In this document: positions 17,151 to 25,626 of the stretch, piece after piece
How positions within the stretch are numbered: the stretch's first letter is position 1
Layout of the letters: every line of letters starts with the position of its first letter
Assembly: GCF_019448235.1 (NCBI RefSeq)
Contig: NZ_CP080409.1
Span: forward strand, 3,410,001-3,474,000
Source of the DNA: Nocardioides panacisoli
GTDB lineage: Bacteria > Actinomycetota > Actinomycetes > Propionibacteriales > Nocardioidaceae
Direction: 5' to 3'
DNA: 64,000 nucleotides
The notes under the pieces: model-generated
What the model was told of the DNA's origin: nothing
Databases searched by the model: none
The model's input: only the letters and a program-made list of their open reading frames with translations
Position numbers and translations under genes: made by a program

Positions 17151-18605
17151 GACCCGCTTGCCGGCCTTCTTGGCCCGGCGGCCGGTCGGCTCCTCGCCGC
17201 CCTCGGCGGAGGCGGCCTTGTCCTTCGGCTTGCGCTTGAGGTCGCGGCTCGGTGCCGTCTCCTCGTAGTAGTAGTAATAGTAGGAACCGACCGCGCGCTT
17301 GGCGACCATGTTGACCACGACGCCGTAGAGCTTGCCGGCGACCCGCTCGATGCGGTGCGCGGCCTCCTCGACCTGGTCCCGCGTGGTCTTGCCGTGGCGG
17401 ATGACCATGATCAGGCCGTCGGCCAGCGTGGCGAGCACCGAGGCGTCGGCGACCGGCAGCAGCGGCGGCGCGTCGATGATGACGATGTCGTAGGAGCCGC
17501 GCAGGCGGCGGATGAGGTCCTGGGTGATCTTCGACTGCAGGATCTCGGTCGGGTTCGGCGGCTTCGCGCCGCTGGCCAGCACGTGCAGGCCGCTGGGCTC
17601 GTGGATCTGGATCGCGTCGTCGATCTCGGTCTTGCCGACCAGCGCGGTCGTCATGCCGACGGCCGGGTCGAGCCCGAGCGTGCTCGCGACCCGCGGGCGG
17701 CGCAGGTCCGCGTCGATGATGAGCGTACGCCGGCCGGTCTGGGCGAGCGCCACGGCGAGGTTGGTCGACGTCACGGTCTTGCCCTCGCCGGGCACGGCGG
17801 AGCTGATGACGATGCAGCGCGGCTGGTGGTCGAGGTCGATGAAGCGCAGGTTGGTGCGCAGCAGGCGGAAGGCCTCGGTGCGGGCGGCGAAGCCGCCGAG
17901 GTCGGTGAGGACGGGCGACTTGCGGAGGTCCCCGTCGTACCCGATGCTCGCCAGCACCGGGCTGTCGGTGACCTCGGCGACGTGGTCGGCGGTGCGGACG
18001 GTGCGGTCGAGCAGTTCGCGGGCGATCGCGAGGCCGACGCCGGCGACGAGACCGATCAGGCTCGCCGCGACCAGGTTGATGACCGTCATCGGGCTCACCT
18101 GGTCGGGGTTGTAGCTGGGCCGGTCGGTCACCTGGGCGGTGACCTGGGAGTCGGCGCCGTCGCCGCCGGGGGACTCCAGCTCGGCGATGTAGTCGGTGAA
18201 GGCGTCGGTGGCGACGTCGGCGATGGTCTGGGCGCGCCGCGGCTCGCTGTCACGGACGGTGACCTCGATCAGCGAGGTGTTCTCGATGACGGTGGCGGAG
18301 ATGTTGTCCGAGAGCTCCTCGGCGGTCATCTGCAGGTCCAGGGAGTCGATGACCCGCTGGGAGAGCTCGGAGCTCTTGGCCAGGTCGGCGTAGGACGCGG
18401 CGCGGTTGTTGGCGAAGTAGAGGGCCGAGAAGGACTCGGTCGCGTTGCTGACGTCGACGCTGATGAAGATCCGCGACTTGGACTCGTACTCGGTCTTCAT
18501 CACCACGAAGGTGATGACGGCGCTGACGGTCAGGGCCAGGAGCACCATGGCGACGATGCTGCGCCAGCGGCGGCGCAGTACCTGGAGGAACTGCTTGAGG
18601 TCCAA
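17142..18605 (-). CDS. Wzz-type chain-length protein fused to BY tyrosine kinase
   Basis: 487 residues. An N-terminal Wzz domain is bounded by membrane segments near residues 17-37 and 174-196. The cytoplasmic kinase has Walker A VPGEGKTVTSTN (271-282), Walker A' LIIDADLRRP (295-304) and Walker B IVIIDAPP (374-381). A run of six tyrosines followed by EE sits near residues 441-446, the autophosphorylation cluster of BY-kinases, then a Lys-rich tail. Such proteins control polysaccharide length and export by cycles of phosphorylation. The TTG start has AAGGG about 8 bases upstream. Confidence 0.92.
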   Translation of the reverse strand: MDLKQFLQVLRRRWRSIVAMVLLALTVSAVITFVVMKTEYESKSRIFISVDVSNATESFSALYFANNRAASYADLAKSSELSQRVIDSLDLQMTAEELSDNISATVIENTSLIEVTVRDSEPRRAQTIADVATDAFTDYIAELESPGGDGADSQVTAQVTDRPSYNPDQVSPMTVINLVAASLIGLVAGVGLAIARELLDRTVRTADHVAEVTDSPVLASIGYDGDLRKSPVLTDLGGFAARTEAFRLLRTNLRFIDLDHQPRCIVISSAVPGEGKTVTSTNLAVALAQTGRRTLIIDADLRRPRVASTLGLDPAVGMTTALVGKTEIDDAIQIHEPSGLHVLASGAKPPNPTEILQSKITQDLIRRLRGSYDIVIIDAPPLLPVADASVLATLADGLIMVIRHGKTTRDQVEEAAHRIERVAGKLYGVVVNMVAKRAVGSYYYYYYEETAPSRDLKRKPKDKAASAEGGEEPTGRRAKKAGKRVST

Positions 18606-18658
18606 AACTCTGCCCTTGCATTCGCGGTGGTCGTCGACAGCGGGGCCGTGCCTGCTGG

Positions 18659-18664
18659 ATACTA
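18659..18664 (-). promoter_or_regulatory. -10 box for the BY-kinase gene
   Basis: TAGTAT on the minus strand, about 54 bases upstream of the kinase start; it leaves room for an untranslated leader carrying the AAGGG site. No clear -35 box. Confidence 0.35.
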
Positions 18665-18735
18665 GGCCACGCGCGGCCCGCGGTGCTCCAGCATGCCGGA
18701 ATGCGGCCGATCCGATCCGGACTCATGGAGGGTTG

Positions 18736-20553
18736 ATGTCGCCCGAGGTACGCCGTCGCCGCCGCACGCGGGGACTGCGTCGGCTCAAGCGGCTCGCGCG
18801 GGAGCGCCCGCTGCTCCCCGTGCTGGGCGCCGTCGCGGTGCTGGTGCTGCTCGCCGGCGCCTGGTCGCTGTGGCGTGTCGTCAGCGTCGCGCAGGACCTG
18901 GGCGAGGTCGAGCGGAGCGCGCAGATCATGCGTGCCGCGCTGGTGCGCGGCGACACCGAGGGCGCGCGGGAGGCACTGGACCGCTACCAGGAGGCCGCGC
19001 AGGGCGCCGCGGACGGCACCGACGGCCCGGTGTGGCACACCGCCGAGGCGCTCCCGGTCGTCGGGGACGACGCGGCGGCGGTGGCCGTGGTCGCGGAGGT
19101 GCTGGCCGACATCGGCGGGGACGGGCTGGAGCCGCTCGCGGTGGCCGCGAACGACCTCCGCGCCCGCAGCTTCCACCCCAGCGACGGTGTCTTCCCGCTG
19201 GAGCGGATCGCCGCGCTGCGCGAGCCCGCGGGCCGCAGCGAGGACGCCTTCGCCGCGGCCGGCGTACGGCTGGAGCAGGTGGAGTCCGACGGGTTGGTCG
19301 GACCGGTGTGGCGCCGCGTCGACGCGCTGCGGCAGTTGGTCGACGACGCCGCCGCCACGCTGGACGCCGCGCACCGCGCCGCGCGGCTCATGCCGTCCCT
19401 GCTGGGCGCCGACGGTCCGCGGGACTACCTGCTGGTGATGCAGAACAACGCCGAGCTGCGCAGCTCCGGTGGCCTGCCGGGCTCGATCTCGCGCATCCAC
19501 GCCGAGGACGGTCGCGTGGAGATCGTGGAGCAGGTCGACATGGCCGACATCCAGGGCAATCCGACGCCGGTGCTGCCGCTGGCCGCGGAGGAGCGGTCGA
19601 TCTTCGGGTCCGTGCTCGGCACCGTCGGGGTCAACGCGACCCTGACTCCGGACGTGCCGCGCAGTGCGGACCTGATCCGCGCCCGGTGGGAGCAGGAGGT
19701 CGGCGGGTCGATCGACGGGGTCTTCCTCGTGGACCCGGTGACCGTGTCCTACCTGCTCGGCGCGACCGGGCCGGTGGCGGTGCCCGGGTACGGCGGTGTC
19801 GCGGCGGCCACGGTGGTGGCGCAGGTCGAGCACCAGGTCTACGTCCAGAACCCGAGCCGCGACGTCCACTCCGACTACCAGAACGCCGTCGCCGAGGCGG
19901 TCTTCGAGGCGTTCACCGACGGTCGGGGCCGACCGGCCGCCGTCATCCGTGGCCTCGCGACGGCGGTGGCGGAGGGACGCGTGCGGATGCACAGCTTCGT
20001 CGCGCGGGACCAGCGGGTGATCACGGGCACGCAGATCGCCGGGGAGCTCGCGGCGACCGAGGAGGACCGGCCGCGTGCCGGGCTCTACCTCAACGACGCG
20101 GGCGAGACGAAGATGTCCTACTACCTGCGCTACGACGCGAGCCTGGCGGCGTCCTCGTGCGTGGGTGGGGTGCAGGAGCTGTCCGGCGCCGCGACCCTGG
20201 TCAACGACAGTCCGCCCGAGGTGGCGGCGCTGCCGCCGGCGGTGGTCGGCTACCCGAAGGAGCGCCGCCGCGTCGAGGACGGGCAGCAGCTGGTCGTGGC
20301 CTACCTGATGTCCCCGGTCGGGGGAGAGGTGGTCGAGCTGGGCCTGGGGGCCGGACGGTCGGGAGCTCCCGCGGTGCAGACCTACCGGGGACGCGAGGTC
20401 GCGACGGTGAGCGTGCTGCTGGACCCGCAGGAGAGCCGGGAGATCAGCTTCCGGATGCGCGGGGCGCGGGGGCAGGTCGGTGCCCCCGAGCTCTTCGTGA
20501 CCCCGGGAGCGACGCCCGGGTCGGCGTCGCGCACGGTGCGCTCGGCCTGCTGA
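18736..20553 (+). CDS. DUF4012 domain protein, membrane-anchored
   Basis: About 605 residues. A basic N terminus is followed by one membrane segment at about 28-52 (LLPVLGAVAVLVLLAGAWSLW), then a large outside domain with YLLVMQNNAELRSSGGLPGSI, the signature of DUF4012, and VFLVDPVTVSYLLGATGPV. The family has no firm biochemical role but is repeatedly found in actinobacterial exopolysaccharide loci, and its fold resembles LytR-CpsA-Psr-type ligases. GGAGGG precedes the ATG at a short spacing. It is divergent from the kinase. A role in glycan attachment or assembly outside the membrane is a reasonable inference. Confidence 0.82.
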   Translation: MSPEVRRRRRTRGLRRLKRLARERPLLPVLGAVAVLVLLAGAWSLWRVVSVAQDLGEVERSAQIMRAALVRGDTEGAREALDRYQEAAQGAADGTDGPVWHTAEALPVVGDDAAAVAVVAEVLADIGGDGLEPLAVAANDLRARSFHPSDGVFPLERIAALREPAGRSEDAFAAAGVRLEQVESDGLVGPVWRRVDALRQLVDDAAATLDAAHRAARLMPSLLGADGPRDYLLVMQNNAELRSSGGLPGSISRIHAEDGRVEIVEQVDMADIQGNPTPVLPLAAEERSIFGSVLGTVGVNATLTPDVPRSADLIRARWEQEVGGSIDGVFLVDPVTVSYLLGATGPVAVPGYGGVAAATVVAQVEHQVYVQNPSRDVHSDYQNAVAEAVFEAFTDGRGRPAAVIRGLATAVAEGRVRMHSFVARDQRVITGTQIAGELAATEEDRPRAGLYLNDAGETKMSYYLRYDASLAASSCVGGVQELSGAATLVNDSPPEVAALPPAVVGYPKERRRVEDGQQLVVAYLMSPVGGEVVELGLGAGRSGAPAVQTYRGREVATVSVLLDPQESREISFRMRGARGQVGAPELFVTPGATPGSASRTVRSAC

Positions 20554-20618
20554 TCCCACAATGCGGACACGCGTCTCGCAATGCGAGAAGCCGGCTGGGA
20601 TTCCGGCGTACGCCGTCC

Positions 20619-20624
20619 TAGTGT
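20619..20624 (+). promoter_or_regulatory. -10 box giving a leaderless leader-peptide transcript
   Basis: TAGTGT ends 7 bases before the ATG at 20632, the spacing that places the transcript start at or next to the ATG. No clear -35 box. Confidence 0.5.
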
Positions 20625-20631
20625 GGACCGC

Positions 20632-20706
20632 ATGCCGACGATCATGCTCACCAAGCGCCGCGCAGTGGACCACTGCCGCGTGAGCTCGGCTCTCTGTCGT
20701 CGCTGA
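20632..20706 (+). CDS. Cys-containing leader peptide of the rhodanese operon
   Basis: A 24-codon frame, MPTIMLTKRRAVDHCRV followed by SSALCRR, with Cys at positions 15 and 22. It matches the RRAVDLCRV...LC pattern of small actinobacterial leader peptides found upstream of sulfur-assimilation genes. In mycobacteria, leaderless Cys-rich upstream frames have been shown to act as cysteine-responsive attenuators. It lies 168 bases before the rhodanese gene and has a -10 box at leaderless spacing. The role as a cysteine sensor is inferred from that precedent. Confidence 0.72.
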   Translation: MPTIMLTKRRAVDHCRVSSALCRR

Positions 20707-20874
20707 GCCAGCGACCCCACCCCCGGTGGTCGAGGTACGAGGGGCCGCCGCGTGCGCGCCTCGAGGCCTCCGGAGTGATCCGCGGTCGCGACCGCTCCCC
20801 GCGCGGACGCCTGCCACCGCTGCGCCCGCGCACGCCATGCCAGTTCACCCTGCAACTCTCACGAAGGAATCTCC
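20707..20874 (+). promoter_or_regulatory. Leader region between leader peptide and rhodanese gene
   Basis: 168 bases. It contains a GGTGGTCGAGGTACGAG copy of the local GGTCGAG repeat and a perfect 14-base palindrome, GCGGTCGCGACCGC, at 20782-20795. ACGAAGGA lies about 7 bases before the rhodanese ATG. The region could fold in alternative ways depending on ribosome position on the upstream frame; no classical terminator with a T run is seen. Confidence 0.35.
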
Positions 20875-21723
20875 ATGAGCCGCGAGAACACGCTCGTCTC
20901 CGCCCAGTGGGTGGAGGACAACCTCGACAACGACAAGATCGTCCTCGTCGAGGTCGACGAGGACACCAGCGCCTACGACAAGGGCCACATCAAGGGCGCC
21001 ATCAAGCTCGACTGGACCACCGACCTCCAGGACCAGGTCCGCCGCGACTTCGTCAGCAAGGAGCAGTTCGAGCAGCTGCTCTCCGACCGTGGCATCGGCA
21101 ATGACGACACGGTCGTGCTCTACGGCGGCAACAACAACTGGTTCGCCGCCTACGCCTACTGGTACTTCAAGCTCTACGGCCACCAGGACGTGAAGCTGCT
21201 CGACGGCGGCCGCAAGAAGTGGGAGCTGGACTCCCGCGAGCTGACCGACGAGCTGCCCGACCGCGCGAAGACCTCCTACACCGCGCAGGAGCAGGACAGC
21301 TCGATCCGCGCCTACCGCGACGAGGTCGTCGCCGCCATCGGCACGCAGAACCTCGTCGACGTGCGCTCGCCCGACGAGTTCGCCGGCCGGCTGCTGGCGC
21401 CCGCCCACCTGCCGCAGGAGCAGGCGCAGCGTGCGGGCCACATCCCGACCGCGGCCAGCGTGCCGTGGAGCAAGGCGGCCAACGACGACGGCACCTTCAA
21501 GTCCGACGACGAGCTCAAGGACATCTACACCGAGGCCGGCGTCGACTGGAGCAAGGACACCATCGCCTACTGCCGCATCGGCGAGCGCTCCAGCCACACC
21601 TGGTTCGTGCTCAAGGAGCTGCTGGGCCAGGACAACGTCAAGAACTACGACGGCTCCTGGACCGAGTACGGCTCGCTGGTCGGCGTGCCGGTCGCGCTCG
21701 GCGACGAGCCCGGTGACGCCTGA
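20875..21723 (+). CDS. Two-domain sulfurtransferase (rhodanese)
   Basis: 282 residues in two rhodanese domains. The first is inactive-type; the second carries the catalytic loop CRIGERS with Cys233. This is the actinobacterial thiosulfate sulfurtransferase type often named CysA/SseC. It moves sulfane sulfur from thiosulfate or persulfide to cyanide, thioredoxin or biosynthetic acceptors. AAGGA sits about 6-7 bases before the ATG. The stop overlaps the DUF1416 start, and a thioredoxin-like gene follows, in line with sulfur handling. Confidence 0.93.
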   Translation: MSRENTLVSAQWVEDNLDNDKIVLVEVDEDTSAYDKGHIKGAIKLDWTTDLQDQVRRDFVSKEQFEQLLSDRGIGNDDTVVLYGGNNNWFAAYAYWYFKLYGHQDVKLLDGGRKKWELDSRELTDELPDRAKTSYTAQEQDSSIRAYRDEVVAAIGTQNLVDVRSPDEFAGRLLAPAHLPQEQAQRAGHIPTAASVPWSKAANDDGTFKSDDELKDIYTEAGVDWSKDTIAYCRIGERSSHTWFVLKELLGQDNVKNYDGSWTEYGSLVGVPVALGDEPGDA

Positions 21724-22019
21724 TGTGCGGCGCCACCGAGGGCGGCCTGTCGCTGGACGGGATCGACGTCAAGAAGGAAGCCATCATCCAGGGCCAGGTG
21801 ACCCGCGGCGGTGAGCCGCTGCCGGGCGCCTACGTGCGGCTGCTGGACCGGACCGGCGAGTTCACCGCCGAGGTCCCGACCTCGGCGACGGGCCACTTCC
21901 GGTTCTTCGCCGGCGACGGCGACTGGACGCTGCGCACGCTGGCCCCCAAGGCCGACCCGGTGGACCGTGCCGTCACGGCCGGCACCGGCAACGTCGCCGA
22001 GGTCACCATCGAGGTGTGA
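21723..22019 (+). CDS. DUF1416 protein
   Basis: 98 residues: MCGATEGGLSLDGIDVKKEAIIQG, then a small beta-sandwich that resembles carboxypeptidase-regulatory/CNA-B folds (GEPLPGAYVRLLDRTGEF). It follows the rhodanese gene in very many actinobacteria, here overlapping it by one base, so the two act together. The N-terminal Cys-containing motif is conserved in the family. Biochemical role unknown; a partner in sulfur transfer is inferred. Confidence 0.88.
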   Translation: MCGATEGGLSLDGIDVKKEAIIQGQVTRGGEPLPGAYVRLLDRTGEFTAEVPTSATGHFRFFAGDGDWTLRTLAPKADPVDRAVTAGTGNVAEVTIEV

Positions 22020-22024
22020 CCCAT

Positions 22025-22060
22025 CCGGTGGTGGTGCCGGGAATCCGGCGCCACCACCGG
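22025..22060. terminator. Strong hairpin after DUF1416
   Basis: A 16-base stem (CCGGTGGTGGTGCCGG with CCGGCGCCACCACCGG, one G-T pair) and a GAAT loop, 5 bases after the DUF1416 stop. No T run, as is common for actinobacterial terminators. It may end or attenuate transcription before the thioredoxin gene. Confidence 0.55.
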
Positions 22061-22161
22061 TGGTTCTGCCCCCAGCGCCACCACACGGTGGCCGAGGACG
22101 GAACCACCACACGGTGGTCGAGGTGAGAGACCTCGAGACCACGGAAGGGGAGTAGGACGAC

Positions 22162-22617
22162 GTGACCACGGGACTGCTGATCCTGGGACTGGCCGTGCTG
22201 GGCGCGGCCGGGTTCGCGGCGTACCGCGCCCGCACTGACGGTCGCTTCACCGTCCACGCCGCGACCCGTGAGCCGCGCTCCCCGGTGGCCGAGCCCGTCG
22301 AGACCGTCTTCGACCGCGTCGCCGACGCGGTCCCCGGCGCCGAGCTGGGTGAGCGGGCGACGTTCGTCCAGTTCTCCTCGGCGTTCTGCGCGCCGTGCCG
22401 CGCGACCCGCGTGCTGCTCGACGACGTCGCCACCAACGAGGACGGCGTGGCCCACGTCGAGGTCGACGCCGAGCACCACCTCGAGCTGGTGCGCGCCCTC
22501 GGGGTGCAACGCACCCCGACCACGCTGGTCCTCGACGCCGCCGGCGCCGAGCTCACCCGCGCCGCCGGCGCCCCGCAGCGCCACCAGGTGCTCGCCGCCA
22601 TCCCGGCCGCCACCTGA
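22162..22617 (+). CDS. Thioredoxin-like protein, membrane-anchored
   Basis: 151 residues. One N-terminal membrane segment (about residues 3-20) is followed by a thioredoxin fold with active site FCAPCRAT (CxxC) and the cis-Pro loop RTPTT. The CAPC motif is redox-plausible but not the classical CGPC. The N-in orientation would expose the domain outside or leave it facing the membrane surface; topology cannot be fixed. With the rhodanese upstream and DUF4395 downstream it likely belongs to a sulfur/redox module. Confidence 0.82.
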   Translation: MTTGLLILGLAVLGAAGFAAYRARTDGRFTVHAATREPRSPVAEPVETVFDRVADAVPGAELGERATFVQFSSAFCAPCRATRVLLDDVATNEDGVAHVEVDAEHHLELVRALGVQRTPTTLVLDAAGAELTRAAGAPQRHQVLAAIPAAT

Positions 22618-22644
22618 GCCCACCCCGACCCACGGAGTACGACG

Positions 22645-23079
22645 ATGACCCGGATCGACCCCCGCGGCGCCCGCTTCAGCGCCGGCGTCACGGCTGTCCT
22701 GCTCGCGGCGGCCCTGGTGAGCCCCACCGGCGTCGCGACCGTGCTCATCGCCCTCCAGGCCGCGTTCTTCGCCATCGGGGTCGGAGCGGGCGTGCAGCAG
22801 ACCCCGACCGGCCTGGTGTTCCGCTCCGTGATCCGGCCGCGGCTCTCGCCGCCGACCGAGACCGAGGACGCCCGCCCGCCCCGGTTCGCCCAGGCCGTCG
22901 GCCTGGCCTTCACCGTCGTGGCGCTGGTCGGCTACCTGGCCGGCGCCGTGGTGCTCGCCCAGGTCGCGGTCGGCTTCGCCCTGGTGGCGGCGCTGCTCAA
23001 CGCGGTGGTCGGCTTCTGCCTGGGCTGTGAGATGTACCTGCTCGGCCTGCGGCTCTCGGGTCGCGGCGCCAGCGCCTGA
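22645..23079 (+). CDS. DUF4395 integral membrane protein
   Basis: 144 residues with about four hydrophobic segments, an initial IDPRGARFSAG motif and a C-terminal GFCLGCEMYLLG, the paired-Cys signature of DUF4395. The family regularly lies next to thioredoxin-like and rhodanese genes, as here (27 bases after the thioredoxin stop). The CxxC in a membrane segment suggests a thiol relay or sulfur transport, but this is not established. Confidence 0.85.
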   Translation: MTRIDPRGARFSAGVTAVLLAAALVSPTGVATVLIALQAAFFAIGVGAGVQQTPTGLVFRSVIRPRLSPPTETEDARPPRFAQAVGLAFTVVALVGYLAGAVVLAQVAVGFALVAALLNAVVGFCLGCEMYLLGLRLSGRGASA

Positions 23080-23091
23080 CGCGGCCGGGAC

Positions 23092-24015
23092 TCACTCCGC
23101 GAGCGCGGCGAGCACGGCCTCGGCCGCGGCCTCCTGCTCCTCCGGGTAGGGGTGGTAGGGGATCGCGTTGCCGCGCGGCACCTCGACGCCGGCGACCCAC
23201 GGCTCGTCGGCGCAGATGTGGTGACCGCTGGTCGCCTCGAACACGTCGACGTACGTCGCGCCGGTCGCCTCGGCGGCACCGCGCAGGGCCTCGTTGAAGC
23301 CGAGGTTGAGCTCGCGCGCGAAGGGGTAGTCGCCCTCGGCGAGCGGCAGCAGGTCACACCGGCCGCTGGCCGGCACGATCTCGGGGTAGCCGACGGCGAG
23401 CACCTGCGCGCCGGGGGCGCGGCGACTGATCTGCGCGATGGCCTTCGCCAGGCGCTGCTCGATCTCGTCGACACGCTGCAGCAGCTGCGCGTTGGCCTCG
23501 CGGCACGGCGAGCCCTCGGGCTGCTGCTGGGCGAGGCGCACGCACTGCAGCGCCAGCGTGGTGAAGAGGTCGAAGTCGTTGCCGCCGATGCGCAGCGTGA
23601 CCAGGTCGGTGTCCTCGGACAGGGCGTCGAACTGTGGTGGCGCCTGGTTGCCGTCCAGGGTGCGCTGCGGGTTGGCGAGCGCGCGGCTGGTGGCGCCGCC
23701 GCAGCTGACGTCGGTGAGGGTGGCGCCGGTCTCGGCCGCGATGAGGTGCGGGTAGTTGGCCCGGGAGCGGTAGCAGCCGTCGGTGGCGTCGCTGGGGCCG
23801 GTCTGGAAGGCGGCGGTGTAGGAGTCGCCGAGGGCGACGTACTCCTCGCCGGATCCGGGGTCGCCGGCGGTGGTCTCGGCGGCGGACGGGTCGGGGTCGG
23901 CCGATGCGGTCTCGGCCGACGAGCCCTGGGCGGCCTGCTCGCTCTCGGCGGCCGTGGAGCAGGCGGTGAGCGCCAGCAGCAGTGCGGCGAGGAGGACGGT
24001 CGGGGTGCGGGTCAC
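23092..24015 (-). CDS. SGNH/GDSL hydrolase lipoprotein
   Basis: 307 residues. A signal peptide ends in the lipobox LTAC, followed by a Ser/Ala/Glu-rich linker, so it should be tethered outside the membrane. Catalytic blocks are present: GDSYTAAF (nucleophile Ser), a Gly block VSCGGATS, GGNDFD, and a final YHPYPEEQ holding the His. Family members include secreted lipases and esterases such as Streptomyces SCO-type enzymes. GTG start. It follows dtd by 4 bases, so is probably co-transcribed. Substrate unknown. Confidence 0.88.
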   Translation of the reverse strand: MTRTPTVLLAALLLALTACSTAAESEQAAQGSSAETASADPDPSAAETTAGDPGSGEEYVALGDSYTAAFQTGPSDATDGCYRSRANYPHLIAAETGATLTDVSCGGATSRALANPQRTLDGNQAPPQFDALSEDTDLVTLRIGGNDFDLFTTLALQCVRLAQQQPEGSPCREANAQLLQRVDEIEQRLAKAIAQISRRAPGAQVLAVGYPEIVPASGRCDLLPLAEGDYPFARELNLGFNEALRGAAEATGATYVDVFEATSGHHICADEPWVAGVEVPRGNAIPYHPYPEEQEAAAEAVLAALAE

Positions 24016-24019
24016 GGCT

Positions 24020-24445
24020 CTAGCGTTCCAGCCAGACGGTGAAGGGGCCGTCGTTGGTGGAGGAGACGGCCATCATGGCGCCGAAGACGCCCCGCTCGAC
24101 GTGGGTGCCGAGGGCCTCGAGCTCGGCGCAGAAGGCGTCGTAGAGGGGCTCGCTGGCCTCGCCCGGCGCTGCGGCGCCCCAGGAGGGGCGTCGGCCCTTG
24201 CGGGCGTCGCCGTAGAGGGTGAACTGGCTGACGACCAGCACGGGGGCGCCGGTGTCGGCGACGGACTGCTCCTCGCGCAGGATCCGCAGGCCGTGGACCT
24301 TGCGGGCGAGCCAGGCCACCTCGTCCGCGCCGTCGGTGTGGGTGATGCCGAGGTAGACCAGCAGGCCCGGCTCGTCGAGGGCGCCGACGGTCTCGCCGTC
24401 GACGTCGACGGCGGCGGAGCTGACTCGTTGGACGACGGCGCGCAT
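24020..24445 (-). CDS. dtd: D-aminoacyl-tRNA deacylase
   Basis: 141 residues, the normal Dtd length. [13 protein letters not shown] at the N terminus, [16 protein letters not shown] in the middle and NDGPFTVWL at the C terminus are family motifs; the last is usually NxGPVT, here with Phe. The enzyme frees D-amino acids, and glycine mischarged on Ala-tRNA, from tRNA. Cytoplasmic. Confidence 0.94.
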   Translation of the reverse strand: MRAVVQRVSSAAVDVDGETVGALDEPGLLVYLGITHTDGADEVAWLARKVHGLRILREEQSVADTGAPVLVVSQFTLYGDARKGRRPSWGAAAPGEASEPLYDAFCAELEALGTHVERGVFGAMMAVSSTNDGPFTVWLER

Positions 24446-24480
24446 GGCGGGATTCTCGCAGTGCCGCTTCGCCGTCCGCC

Positions 24481-24486
24481 TAGGGT
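24481..24486 (+). promoter_or_regulatory. -10 box for the NAD(P)-binding protein gene
   Basis: TAGGGT, 6 bases before the GTG at 24493, so the transcript is probably leaderless. Confidence 0.4.
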
Positions 24487-24492
24487 GATGGT

Positions 24493-25407
24493 GTGAGTGA
24501 ACGATCGCGTGTGTTGGTCACCGGAGCGACCGGCTTCATCGGGCGCCGCCTGGTGCCGTCCCTGATCGAGGCGGGTCACGAGGTGCGGGCGATGACCCGG
24601 CGGCCCGACGACTACGCCGGGTCCGGCGATCCCGTCTTCGGCGACGTCTCCGACGCCGACTCGCTGCGCGGTGCGCTGGAGGGCGTGCGGGTGGCCTACT
24701 ACCTGGTGCACGCGCTGGACCAGGAGGACTTCGAGGACCGCGACGCCGAGAACGCGCGCACCTTCGGCAAGGTGGCGGCCGACGTCGGCGTCGAGCAGAT
24801 CGTCTACCTCGGTGGCCTGGGCGAGGAGGGCGAGGAGCTCTCGCCGCACCTGCGCTCGCGCCGGGAGGTGGAGGGCCTGCTCGGTGAGGGTGGTGTCCCG
24901 GTGACGGTGCTGCGCGCCGGCATCGTGGTGGGACACGGCGGCATCTCCTGGGAGTTGACCCGCCAGCTGGTGAAGAACCTGCCGGCGATGGTGGTGCCGC
25001 GGTGGGTCGACACCCGCACGCAGCCCGTCGCGGTCGACGACGCCGTCCGGTACCTGGTGGGCGTGGCGGACAAGGAGGAGGCGCGCGGCCGCGTCTTCGA
25101 GATCGGCGGCCCGGAGGTGCTGACCTACCTCGAGATGCTCAACGTCGCCAGTGAGGTCGCCACCGGCGGCCGCCGGGTGCCGATGATCAAGGTGCCGGTG
25201 CTGACGCCGCGGCTCTCGTCGTACTGGCTGGCGCTGGTGACCGACGTCGACGTCACCACCGGCCGCAACCTCATCGACTCGATGAGCACCGAGGTGATCG
25301 TCTCCGACACCTCCATCCGCGACGTGGTCCCCGGCGACCCCCTGCCCTACGCCGAGGCCGTACGCCGCGCCCTGGGCGAGCGCCTCGCCGAGGGCGAGTC
25401 CGTCTGA
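24493..25407 (+). CDS. NAD(P)-binding protein, atypical SDR
   Basis: 304 residues. Starts with [18 protein letters not shown] (GxxGxxG Rossmann loop), then AYYLVHALD and [19 protein letters not shown], features of atypical SDRs of the NmrA/NDUFA9-like group. The classical YxxxK catalytic pair is absent, so a binding or quinone-related role is possible. The GTG lies 6 bases after a -10 box. Divergent from dtd. Confidence 0.82.
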   Translation: MSERSRVLVTGATGFIGRRLVPSLIEAGHEVRAMTRRPDDYAGSGDPVFGDVSDADSLRGALEGVRVAYYLVHALDQEDFEDRDAENARTFGKVAADVGVEQIVYLGGLGEEGEELSPHLRSRREVEGLLGEGGVPVTVLRAGIVVGHGGISWELTRQLVKNLPAMVVPRWVDTRTQPVAVDDAVRYLVGVADKEEARGRVFEIGGPEVLTYLEMLNVASEVATGGRRVPMIKVPVLTPRLSSYWLALVTDVDVTTGRNLIDSMSTEVIVSDTSIRDVVPGDPLPYAEAVRRALGERLAEGESV

Positions 25408-25411
25408 CCCA

Positions 25412-25612
25412 CCCGTTGGTCGAGCCGCGCCCCGTTGGTCGAGCCGCGCCCCGTTGGTCGAGCCGCGCGCCGTTGGTCGAGCCTGTCGAGACCCGTGGCC
25501 CCTGCACGGCCCTTGCTGGTCGAGCCGGGGCGAGCGCCAGCGAGTCCCGTGTCGAGACCCCCGCAACCGATCTCCGGACCCGACCCCCGCTGGTCGAGCC
25601 TGTCGAGACCCC
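25412..25612. repeat. Cluster of GGTCGAG repeats
   Basis: Three tandem 19-base units (GTTGGTCGAGCCGCGCCCC and close variants) are followed by a TTGGTCGAGCCTGTCGAGACC unit, a degenerate longer copy around 25515-25560 and another GGTCGAGCCTGTCGAGACC unit at about 25592-25610. The core is an imperfect palindrome. It fills the gap between two convergent genes. Similar units occur inside ygfZ (29100-29139) and the APS kinase fusion gene (38322-38364). Confidence 0.85.
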
Positions 25613-25626
25613 CCGAACCGCCGTAC

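Noticed and set aside
17260..17290. GTA/TAC trinucleotide run as a phase-variable switch in the BY-kinase
   Set aside because: The unit is one codon, so copy change would alter only the number of tyrosines; the run is explained by the functional tyrosine cluster.
25412..25470. Regular 19-base tandem units as a CRISPR array
   Set aside because: There are no variable spacers, the units abut, and no cas gene is present.
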